Shown here piece after piece: positions 1 to 5,468 of a stretch of DNA of 5,717 nucleotides. Location: positions 1 to 5,717 of the forward strand of contig SLOZ01000439.1 in the NCBI GenBank assembly GCA_007132255.1, given 5' to 3'. The translations under genes and the position numbers were made by a program. Every line of letters starts with the position of its first letter. The stretch's first letter is position 1. The notes beneath the pieces were generated by a model. That model saw nothing but the letters and a program-made list of their open reading frames with translations, had not been told where the DNA came from and searched no databases. This stretch comes from Limnochordia bacterium. GTDB lineage: Bacteria > Bacillota > Limnochordia > Darwinibacteriales > B1SED10-159.

Positions 1-159
1 ATAGGAAGAATTTCAAGTCTGTGTTAAGGGAGCATTCCTGTTTGCCGTTGTGGAATACGGTAATCCTTTACTCTCTGCCTCTTTTTTGCTTAACGGAAAA
101 ACTAAATTCATAATCATTAAAACTGTCCACCTCAAAAACTATACGACATACGAAGAACG

Positions 160-194
160 GCCCAGAGACCTCGGTTTCTGGGCTCATTGTTTTC
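160..194 (+). terminator. Rho-independent-type terminator hairpin
   Basis: GCCCAGAGAC (160-169) pairs with GTTTCTGGGC (174-183) over ten base pairs, one of them a G-T wobble, with the four-base loop CTCG. A moderately T-rich tail (TCATTGTTTTCC) follows on the plus strand. It would end a transcript entering from the left edge of the window. The tail on the minus strand (CGTTCTTCG) is weaker, so bidirectional use is possible but less likely. Confidence 0.6.
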
Positions 195-309
195 CATTAA
201 TGACCAATTAGGAAGAAGAAATGGGTACAGATTGTTGGGAGCATCGAATTGTCAGCCGAAAGTGACATGATGAGATGAGGCTCGTCGTAAGCTCAGGCGC
301 GACAAACAG

Positions 310-326
310 CCTCCATTTTCTGGAGG
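310..326 (-). terminator. Small hairpin just after the transposase gene
   Basis: CCTCCA (310-315) and TGGAGG (321-326) form a perfect six-base-pair stem around a five-base loop. It begins 26 bases beyond the minus-strand transposase stop codon. Read on the minus strand the stem is followed by CTGTTTGTCG, a short and imperfect T-rich tail. It could be a weak terminator of the transposase transcript or part of the element's end; there is no direct evidence for either. Confidence 0.35.
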
Positions 327-351
327 ATTTGGAAAAAGCCGCTTGCAGAAC

Positions 352-1477
352 CTAGCTCACTTTACGCAGATTGTGATACTGCCCACCCAAAATAGGAGTG
401 AACTCGAACTTCGTTTTCGCCATCGTAGTGGGTGGATACTCCGCTGAGGGTACCGGCGTCGTCCGTCCAATTCCCTGATGGGTTCGCTCTACGTTGTAGT
501 AGTCAAAGATGAACTCATTAAGCATATGTTCCAGATACTGTTGGCTGCGCGGTGGGTTGAGATCCAATACTTCACGACGGATGCTGCCAATGACGCGTTC
601 CGCATAAGGATTCTGCCATGGAGCCTTGATGGATGTTTTGATCGACTTGATTCCAGAATCTCGCAGCAGCTTTTGGAACTGCTTGGCGACGAAGATCGGC
701 TCGTTATCGTGGACTAGGTATTTCGGTCCTTCACCAAAGGGCGTTGATTCCCGGAACTGCTGAATCAGCCAGAAAAGGTTCGGGTTGGTCGTGACCGCCA
801 CATGAACGATTTTGCGAGTCCGATGGTCAATGATCACCAACACGTATAACGTCCGGAAGAGCCACGTCACCACCGTAAAAAAGTCCATACCCCAAATTCG
901 GTCACCATGGCCCTTCAAAAACCCAAAATACCGTTTGGCACGTCCCTTGGGAGCTTGCCGCTTCGGTTCCGACGGGGGACGGTGTTTGAGGTATTTCCGA
1001 ATCGCGTTTTCGCAGGGGACATCAGTGATGTTGAGTTTCACCTGTTGATCATGGATTCGGCCCGGCGACCAATCGGGATTCTTTACATGAATCTCCCAAA
1101 TGACCCTTCGGACTTCCACAGGAATCGGCGGCCTACCTTTAGGTCTGGATTTGTGGCGCCAATAGAACTCAAAAAAAGGTTTTGTGCCAATGAGCAAGAG
1201 TTCGTCGGGTGTAAAGAGCATTCGACCGGATCTGATCTTTGACTTCTTTGCAGAATTGGGCGTTGACAACCCACGTCATTCGATACACTCGGTCTGTTAT
1301 CGGCTTTTTCCGTTTTCCAGATCGCACCTCATTTGTGAATAACGACAATTGCTGGCGAACCATAACAAGCTCAGCTGCCATCTGTGACTTGGACCTAAAC
1401 TGCGCTTTGAACTGGTAAACGATCGTAACCCCTAATGCTACAAGCAGATCCCTTAAGTATGCGACCAGTTCCCTCAA
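352..1477 (-). pseudogene. DDE integrase-core (rve) transposase, frameshifted
   Basis: A cut-and-paste type transposase that would bind the element's ends and catalyse strand transfer. Read from a TTG at 1477, the first part (about 100 codons, to base 1171) carries the family's AAELVMVRQQLSLF helix and ends in the WHKTFF motif, followed at once by TGA. The continuation EFYWRHKSR..GRPPIP lies in the frame running down to the stop at 352. In that 305-codon frame the catalytic triad is intact: D129 (in WGMDFF), D188 (in LVHDNE) and E224 (in PYAERVIG), with 35 residues between the last two. The break sits in a T7 run (minus strand; A7 at 1171-1177): six Ts would give one open frame of 374 residues, the usual family length. 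The lesion therefore looks like a one-base insertion, although slippage on T7 could restore the frame. Family identity is confident; the exact IS family is not. Confidence 0.8.
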
Positions 1478-1482
1478 TAAAA

Positions 1483-1490
1483 CTCCTCCT
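1483..1490 (-). promoter_or_regulatory. Ribosome-binding site fixing the TTG start of the transposase
   Basis: On the minus strand AGGAGGAG (1490-1483) lies five bases before the TTG at 1477-1475, and an in-frame TAG lies just upstream. This makes the TTG the natural start rather than the internal ATG at 1269 of the downstream frame. The upstream reading frame that ends in TGA right over this TTG has no recognisable protein. Confidence 0.65.
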
Positions 1491-1874
1491 GTCTAATGGT
1501 CTCGATTACCCATACCATCGACAGCGAACCACAAACTCTTGAACCTCGCATTGAGCACGTGGACAGCTTCTCCATATGCACTATAGTCAGCGCTAACGGG
1601 CAAATACGGGATTGTCCACTGCAAGAGATGAACGACGGTGTCGCAGCCACACAACCAGAGCATAGACGCGTCTTTTCCAAGCCTGTTTTCTCGTCTGTGT
1701 GGATTCGAGTTTTTCGATAAGAACTGTTCATTGGATCGGCGACGTTATGCGCGGGATAACCGTGTAGGAGCGTCTTGCTTGGCCACCGTGCTCCGGAAAC
1801 GGTGTGCAGCGCATGATCCCATGGTGTGATGAAACATTTTAACCACCTACGGGCCTGGAAGACCGGCAAGAGCT
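1491..1874. other. Gap of about 380 bases without a recognised gene
   Basis: A minus-strand open frame of 131 codons covers this stretch, but its translation is rich in Ser, Cys and Arg without domain-like patterning, and all three minus frames and the plus frames look equally unlike a known protein. It may be the outer part of the insertion element or decayed sequence. The only structure seen is an inverted repeat at 1784-1804. No clear sigma70 promoter for the recombinase was found. Confidence 0.45.
1784..1804. repeat. Short inverted repeat upstream of the recombinase
   Basis: CACCGT (1784-1789) and ACGGTG (1799-1804) are exact inverted copies separated by nine bases that include the palindrome TCCGGA. 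The repeat starts 91 bases before the recombinase start codon. Inverted arms around a short core are the layout of tyrosine-recombinase or repressor sites, but six-base arms are short and may occur by chance. Confidence 0.3.
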
Positions 1875-2742
1875 ATGCTGACTGAATACAGGCAGGTACC
1901 GAACCAGCAGGAGAAGAGCCCAAGGACGATTCAAGGGTATCTCCAGGATCTGCAGTTCTTCAAGGCGTGGTCGGAGCAGGAATGGAATGGTCCCGCGTCC
2001 TTGGAGGATGTTTCGTTTTCGGACCTGGAATCGTTTTTAGCTATTTGAAGGAAGAACTAAACTACCAGCTAGCAAGTCGCAGGCGGGTTACATCGGCCTT
2101 CAGGAGCTTTTATCGCTTTGCCTGGAAACGGAAGCTGCATCCTGAAGACATTGCCTCCGGCATTGAGGACATTAAGTACACGCCCACAGAGCGAGAGTAT
2201 TTGACCGAGGAGGAAGCACTGCGTTCATTGCCGCCGTCGATCACCGACTTGTTCAGGCGTTCACGACAACCTTGTTCTACGCAGGCATGCGCATTTTCGA
2301 AGCCTTGGCGCTTGAGGAAGCCGATGTCGACCTTCGCGGCAGTTGGATCAACGTGCGTCAAGGCAAGGGGCGCAAAAACCGCCGCATCCCCATCTGCAAT
2401 ACTCTGCGGGCCAAACTCACAGATTACCTGGAGTGGCGGGTGCCAGACGCTAGACAGTTTTTCGCCACGAAGAAAACGGGTGGACTTTCGCTCGCTCGGG
2501 TGCAATCCAGTATCAAGGAAACCAGGGATCGTTTGGGATGCGGTAAGAAGGTTACCGCCCACGTGTTCCGGCACTCGTTTGCCAGTGAGTTGGTGAAGAA
2601 AGACGTCAATATCGTCAGTATTTCTCGGCTGCTGGGGCACTCAAATCTGAAAACGACGTCGGTGTACACACATGTAGCGCAAGACCAGTTGGTCGAGGCT
2701 GTGCTGACCTTGGATCGAGGAGGCGACGATGATCAAATTTGA
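1875..2742 (+). pseudogene. XerD-type tyrosine recombinase/integrase with two frame breaks
   Basis: A site-specific recombinase that would cut and rejoin DNA through a covalent phosphotyrosine link. Read in pieces from ATG 1875 it gives a SAM-like core-binding domain (residues about 5-100: SPRTIQGYLQDLQFF, then RRRVTSAFRSFYRFA) and a catalytic domain with R140 (AGMRIFEAL), K165 (QGKGRK), H230 and R233 (AHVFRHSFA), H256 (LGHSNLKTTSVY) and Y265. With two single bases restored the product is 289 residues, close to XerD. Break one is at 2034-2042: LESFL runs into TGA while YLKEEL continues in the -1 frame, beside a T5 run. Break two is at 2219-2226: EEALR continues as FIAAVD again in the -1 frame. 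The largest intact piece is 2272-2742, holding the whole active site. The start has only a weak ribosome site. Two breaks suggest a pseudogene or sequencing errors. It ends inside the next gene, so the two were probably one operon. Confidence 0.85.
2717..2723 (+). promoter_or_regulatory. Strong ribosome site inside the recombinase gene
   Basis: GAGGAGG lies five bases before ATG 2729 while still within the coding end of the recombinase. It supports ATG 2729 as the start of the following gene and implies translational coupling of the two. Confidence 0.7.
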
Positions 2743-3454
2743 CACCAATGAACAGAAAGTCCGCTATGCCATTGACAGTATCCAAAGCGGGCAAGACATC
2801 CAGAGAGTAGCCAAGAGTCTAGGTTACAAAAACGTCAAATCACTGGATATGCTGATGCGCCGGGAAGGTTACTACAAAGACCGCCAGCTTGGCAATTATG
2901 TGCCAAAGAATGCGGCCAGGGACGATGGTGTGCGGACCACCGCTTCCCTTAGCGGCAAAGCGTGGGAGGTTATGGCCCTCTATAAGGAACAGCCCAACAA
3001 TCCCAAGCAGATCGCCCAAAAGGCAGGGTTTGAGAACATGCGGGAAATGGCCAGCTACATGAAGTCCAAGGGTTATGGGTGGGATGCGGATCGCGAAAAT
3101 TTCGTAGCCGAGGCAGAGCCAGGCATTCCGAACCCAGCGGCACCGGAACCCCACCAGAGTGAAGAACCCGAGCAGGAGTCCACGGTTTCGCTGAAGTACT
3201 TGCTCAGTCGAAAAGACAAGCTGGTGGAACTGCTCGAATCCGGCACGAACGGAAACCTTCCCCGCTGCATGGTTCCTGGTGTATTCCTCACCAAGTACGT
3301 GCATATGAGCAATCGGCTGGATCGGATGGTCAGGGACTACAGCATCGAGAAGAACATGGCCCAGCGGGATGTCTTTGACATCGCCCTGATCGACTTTTTC
3401 AAGAAATACGGTCACGGCAAGGAAGTGGATACACGTCTGGCTGATAGAAACTAG
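2729..3454 (+). CDS. Recombinase-linked DNA-binding protein (duplicated HTH-like repeats plus RHH-like C-terminus)
   Basis: I do not recognise a named family. The 241-residue protein is soluble, with no signal peptide or membrane segment. Residues 27-58 and 95-126 are two copies of one 32-residue unit: nine positions are identical (A, G, N, M, G, Y, D, N, V), most others are similar, and each unit has a helix-turn-helix-like pattern (VAKSLGYKNVKSL / IAQKAGFENMREM) followed by a GY...D...N(Y/F)V close. An acidic, proline-rich linker (about 128-152) leads to residues 153-230. There, TKYVHMSNRLDRMV followed by NMAQRDVFDIALIDFF fits a ribbon-helix-helix fold: a strand, then two helices. It overlaps the recombinase by 14 bases and has a strong ribosome site, so it is made together with it. 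The inferred role is as an accessory DNA-binding factor or regulator of the recombinase. This frame is intact, unlike its neighbours. Confidence 0.85.
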   Translation: MIKFDTNEQKVRYAIDSIQSGQDIQRVAKSLGYKNVKSLDMLMRREGYYKDRQLGNYVPKNAARDDGVRTTASLSGKAWEVMALYKEQPNNPKQIAQKAGFENMREMASYMKSKGYGWDADRENFVAEAEPGIPNPAAPEPHQSEEPEQESTVSLKYLLSRKDKLVELLESGTNGNLPRCMVPGVFLTKYVHMSNRLDRMVRDYSIEKNMAQRDVFDIALIDFFKKYGHGKEVDTRLADRN

Positions 3455-3457
3455 AGC

Positions 3458-3507
3458 AAAACACCCCATGGAGACCGGTTGTTGGTCCCGTTTTCGTGGG
3501 GTGTTTC
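3458..3507. terminator. Two-tier hairpin between convergent genes
   Basis: AAACACCCCA (3459-3468) pairs perfectly with TGGGGTGTTT (3497-3506). Within the 28-base loop GACC (3472-3475) and GGTC (3484-3487) can form a second stem. It begins four bases after the stop of the plus-strand gene and lies between it and the converging minus-strand antitoxin gene. The A-rich and T-rich ends of the stem supply a short T tract in either direction, so a bidirectional terminator is likely. The large structured loop is unusual for a simple terminator. Confidence 0.6.
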
Positions 3508-3575
3508 TGCAAAATAAAGACGGCCTCCGCCTGTAATCAAGCAGTGACCGTCAACAGTGGATAGCGATACTAGCG

Positions 3576-3899
3576 CTAGGAGCGCACAGTGGGCATGACC
3601 GCCCCCAAATATTGGATGCCTTTATGGAACTCAAAACGGAACTCCTTGCCCAAAGCGTGAGCCACTTTGCTCAGAAACTCTACACTTGGATTGCAGTCAC
3701 CGCTTTCCAGACGGAAAGTGGCAGACTGCTTAGTTCCGATGCGCTGAGCCAATGTCTGCTGGCTTAGACCCTGTCCTACGCGCAGGCGGATAATCTCTCG
3801 TTGGATTTCACATGCTGTGACCCGTTTGTCGTATTCAGCCTGGACGTTCGGATTACAAAGGAGGGCTTCCTTGACCTCTTTGTGGTTCAGAGAACTCAC
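3576..3899 (-). CDS. XRE-family HigA-type antitoxin, no partner toxin seen
   Basis: A 107-residue DNA-binding protein of the XRE/Cro-CI type found as the antitoxin in HigB/RelE-like toxin pairs. It would bind its own promoter and neutralise a toxin. The N-terminal helix region (about 6-33, EVKEALLCNPNVQAEYD) is typical of these antitoxins. The helix-turn-helix spans about 34-90: GLSQQTLAQRIGTKQSA (44-60), then RLESG..NPSVEFLSKVAHALGKE. Start is GTG at 3899, with GGAAAGG (3910-3904, minus strand) four bases upstream. In this family the toxin gene normally lies directly upstream, but the roughly 290 bases upstream of this start have no toxin-like frame on the minus strand, so the gene is an orphan or its toxin was lost. 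It converges on the recombinase pair and is divergent from the HigB operon, so it could instead help regulate that operon; this is inference. Confidence 0.85.
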   Translation of the reverse strand: MSSLNHKEVKEALLCNPNVQAEYDKRVTACEIQREIIRLRVGQGLSQQTLAQRIGTKQSATFRLESGDCNPSVEFLSKVAHALGKEFRFEFHKGIQYLGAVMPTVRS

Positions 3900-3923
3900 C
3901 TCGCCTTTCCAAGATCTATTCGT

Positions 3924-3945
3924 TCACAATATACGTGATCTGTGA
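3924..3945. promoter_or_regulatory. Possible operator in front of the XRE antitoxin gene
   Basis: TCACA (3924-3928) and TGTGA (3941-3945) form an inverted repeat, and a further GTGA at 3935-3938 makes a nested TCAC/GTGA pair. The middle reads TATATT on the minus strand, like a -10 box, although no good -35 was found. The cluster lies 25-46 bases upstream of the GTG start at 3899, where autorepressing XRE antitoxins usually bind. The half-sites are short, so this is tentative. Confidence 0.3.
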
Positions 3946-4167
3946 TGAACACGAGGGCATGCTAGACGAAGCTGTGCAGACTATTGTTAGAGAGATTTCT
4001 GGGTGGACAGGAATCAATCATGGACTACCTGAGTCGATAGCTAACCGCAATAGCCACTTAAGCAGTGGTCAACGATGCCGACATTCAACTGAGGACGTAG
4101 GCCTAAGGTTGAAAACGCCACCCCAACGCGGTACGATTATTGTGCAATCTTTCTCGAAGTAGTAGAT

Positions 4168-4185
4168 CTCTCGGCTTACCGAGAG
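4168..4185. promoter_or_regulatory. Perfect inverted repeat upstream of the toxin operon
   Basis: CTCTCGG (4168-4174) and CCGAGAG (4179-4185) are exact inverted copies around the loop CTTA, about 67 bases before the toxin start codon. No T run follows on either strand, which argues against a terminator. An operator for one of the neighbouring XRE proteins, or a leader hairpin, is more likely. Confidence 0.45.
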
Positions 4186-4225
4186 GGTATAGTTGGTAAA
4201 AATTAACCTTTTGGGTCAAGAAAAA

Positions 4226-4254
4226 ATGACATCGGGGGATGGACATGGTATAAT
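4226..4254 (+). promoter_or_regulatory. Near-consensus extended -10 promoter overlapping the toxin start codon
   Basis: ATGACA (4226-4231, five of six bases of the -35 consensus) is 17 bases from a perfect TATAAT (4249-4254), which is preceded by the extended -10 dinucleotide TG (4246-4247). Transcription would begin near 4261. The last two bases of TATAAT are the first two bases of the ATG of the toxin gene, so RNA from this promoter would lack that start codon and would first offer the antitoxin start at 4572. Confidence 0.6.
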
Positions 4255-4594
4255 GAATCTAGAGTTTAAGAACACCAAGATCAAGAAACAATGTGAGGAC
4301 CCCAAACGAGCGCAGAAGGAATATGGCCCTAAGATAGGTCTTTCGTTAACCCAACGGGTGGTCGAGTTAGCGGCAGCGGATACACTTGCCGACATCCGAA
4401 GGATCCCAGCCGCCGGATTACACGCTCTAAAAGGAGCCCGAGAGGGAGAGTATGCATTGAACTTGGCGCATCCTTTCCGGTTGATTATCCGGCCTGTGGA
4501 ATCAAGTGATCAGAGTTTGACTGCCCTAGAGCAGATAACTGTCGTGAGGATTGAGGAGGTGACGGATTACCATGGTAAACAAAGGCGTAAATGA
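4253..4594 (+). CDS. higB: HigB/RelE-type toxin (mRNA interferase family)
   Basis: A 113-residue toxin of the RelE/ParE superfamily; HigB-like members cut mRNA on the ribosome when not bound by their antitoxin. The protein opens with the usual first strand (MNLEFKNTKIKKQC) and has the conserved order: LTQRVVELAAADTLADI (about 32-48), LHALKG (56-61), then the HPFRLII strand (73-79) and the C-terminal VRIEEVTDYH (98-107). ATG 4253 is chosen because homologous proteins begin just before this strand. A longer frame opens at TTG 4193, but its extra 20 residues look unlike the family. The ribosome site is poor: GGGGGATGG lies ten bases upstream. The gene overlaps the antitoxin start by 23 bases, giving the toxin-first order of higBA operons. 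The near-perfect promoter overlapping this ATG raises some doubt about how the toxin itself is expressed. Confidence 0.85.
   Translation: MNLEFKNTKIKKQCEDPKRAQKEYGPKIGLSLTQRVVELAAADTLADIRRIPAAGLHALKGAREGEYALNLAHPFRLIIRPVESSDQSLTALEQITVVRIEEVTDYHGKQRRK
4553..4559 (+). promoter_or_regulatory. Ribosome site for the antitoxin-protease gene within higB
   Basis: GAGGAGG (4553-4559, followed by TGA) lies 12 bases before ATG 4572, inside the toxin coding end. The spacing is a little long, but this is the only strong site and no nearer in-frame start exists. It lets the antitoxin be translated independently of, or coupled to, the toxin. Confidence 0.55.
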
Positions 4595-5468
4595 GTCTTT
4601 TGCACCTCTTGTTGCCATTCCGCCCGGCGAAACCGTTCGGGAGAATATGAAGCATCTGGGCATGAACCAGAAAGAACTTGCCCTACGCTTAGGAATGTCT
4701 ACGAAGCATGTGAGTAATATCATTAATGGTAAAGAGCCGATCACCTACGAGACCGCTTTAAAACTGGAAACAGTGATCGGGCCGACGGCGCAGTTTTGGA
4801 TGAATTTGGAGACCAATTACCAGCTTCACAAAGCCCGTTTGGAGAAAGAAGACGGTGAAACCAAGGAGCTGGAGATTCTCAAGGAAATCCCATATAGAAG
4901 CATGAGTGAGCATGGTTGGGTACCGAACACCAAAGATCGGCGAAAGCGTTTAGAGAATCTCTACCATTTTTTCGGAGTAACAAGTCTACAAGCCGTTGAA
5001 CCGGCTGTTCAAGCGATGTTTCGCAAACAAACGGCCATTAAGAACGTGTCAGATTTCGGTGTTTTGGCTTGGTTGAGGAAAGCAGAGTTAGAGGGGCTGG
5101 CGGTTGAGGTGGATGCCTTTAATCGAGCGAAGTTGCGTCGCTCAATCCCTAAGTTTCGTTCTTTGACGCTGCAGGACCCTGAGGATTTCTACCCGGAGAT
5201 GCAGAGATTGTGTGCTGAATGCGGCGTTGCTTTGGTGTTGGTACCAGCTCTTCCGAAAACGTATATTTGTGGTGCGACTCTGTGGCGAAAGGACAAAGCT
5301 ATACTGGCGTTAAGTGTCAGGGACAAGTGGGCTGATATGGTTTGGTTTACTTTTTTCCATGAGTTAGCTCATTTGATTAACCACTCCAAAAAGGAATCGA
5401 GTGTCAGCTATGAAGACGACGTCAGCGTTGAAGAGATAGAAGGGAATACAATGCCAAGTACTTTTTGA
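4572..5468 (+). CDS. higA: HigA-type XRE antitoxin fused to ImmA/IrrE-type metallopeptidase (C-terminus cut by a frame break)
   Basis: A fusion of a HigA-like DNA-binding antitoxin with an ImmA/IrrE-family zinc peptidase domain, an arrangement known from higBA-type addiction modules. The helix-turn-helix spans about residues 19-77: PGETVRENMKHLGMNQKELA, then LGMSTKHVSNIINGKEPIT and the TAQFWMNLETNYQ end shared by HigA proteins. A charged helical linker (about 85-130) leads to the peptidase domain, with the zinc-binding HExxH as FFHELAH (H263, E264, H267). The following E-I-E-G-N stretch (288-292) sits where the family usually has E-x-E-A-N with the third metal ligand. Translation stops at TGA 5466-5468 right after PSTF; the remainder continues in the -1 frame (5465-5653). 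With one T restored the protein is 360 residues, normal for the family. The present 298-residue form keeps the antitoxin domain and HExxH but loses the last helices of the peptidase. It overlaps the toxin gene by 23 bases. Confidence 0.85.
   Translation: MVNKGVNESFAPLVAIPPGETVRENMKHLGMNQKELALRLGMSTKHVSNIINGKEPITYETALKLETVIGPTAQFWMNLETNYQLHKARLEKEDGETKELEILKEIPYRSMSEHGWVPNTKDRRKRLENLYHFFGVTSLQAVEPAVQAMFRKQTAIKNVSDFGVLAWLRKAELEGLAVEVDAFNRAKLRRSIPKFRSLTLQDPEDFYPEMQRLCAECGVALVLVPALPKTYICGATLWRKDKAILALSVRDKWADMVWFTFFHELAHLINHSKKESSVSYEDDVSVEEIEGNTMPSTF

Larger units (their letters stand above)
1..351. other. Gene-poor flank left of the transposase
   Basis: No convincing gene lies here. A short open frame on the plus strand, from base 3 to a TAA near base 113, could be the last 37 or so codons of a gene entering from the left, but it matches no family I recognise and has an ordinary length for chance. 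The stretch contains a terminator hairpin at 160-183 and a second hairpin at 310-326, described separately. The left end of the insertion element carrying the transposase should lie somewhere here, but I could not find a terminal inverted repeat matching the far side. Confidence 0.5.
310..1490 (-). mobile_element. Insertion-sequence remnant, ends unresolved
   Basis: The transposase gene with its own ribosome site at one side and a hairpin at the other marks an insertion element of about 1.2-1.4 kb. The limits given are only the outermost features that clearly belong to the gene; the true ends are not defined, because no convincing terminal inverted repeats or target-site duplication could be found by eye. 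The catalytic domain resembles the rve (retroviral integrase-like) transposases of the broad IS3/IS481 type, but I cannot assign an ISfinder family. Confidence 0.4.
3900..4192. other. Intergenic regulatory gap between divergent antitoxin and toxin operons
   Basis: No coding sequence is convincing here. A 75-codon plus-strand frame from 3935 has a start without a ribosome site and no domain-like pattern, and the three minus-strand frames are broken and show no RelE/HigB motifs. The stretch holds a cluster of TCAC/GTGA half-sites next to the minus-strand gene and a perfect hairpin at 4168-4185, both fitting a shared control region for two divergent DNA-binding proteins. Confidence 0.5.

Noticed and set aside
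478..1242. Plus-strand open frames opposite the transposase
   Set aside because: They are antisense to a well-recognised transposase, have no ribosome sites and show no domain pattern.
123..1566. CTGTCCAC at 123-130 with its inverted copy GTGGACAG at 1559-1566, as terminal repeats of the insertion element
   Set aside because: Only eight bases match and the flanking bases diverge. A match of this size is expected by chance between two stretches of a few hundred bases, and no target duplication flanks it.
1474..1869. Minus-strand 131-codon open frame upstream of the transposase
   Set aside because: Composition and pattern do not look like a folded protein, no family is recognisable, and it ends over the transposase ribosome site without a clear role. 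The other two minus frames are no better.
1967..2272. Plus-strand ORF start at 1967 as a separate gene
   Set aside because: Its first 25 residues are nonsense relative to the recombinase family, while the overlapping frame from 1875 gives the correct N-terminus. It is the middle piece of the broken recombinase, and its continuation past about 2226 is also out of frame.
2840..3469. Long minus-strand open frame of 209 codons opposite the recombinase partner
   Set aside because: The plus-strand gene has the strong ribosome site, operon position, and internal repeat structure. The antisense translation has no recognisable motif.
3935..4162. Plus-strand 75-codon frame in the intergenic gap
   Set aside because: There is no ribosome site, no recognisable protein, and it runs across the putative operator region.
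4193..4252. TTG at 4193 as the start of the toxin gene
   Set aside because: It adds 20 residues absent from the toxin family and has no ribosome site. The family-like sequence starts at ATG 4253.
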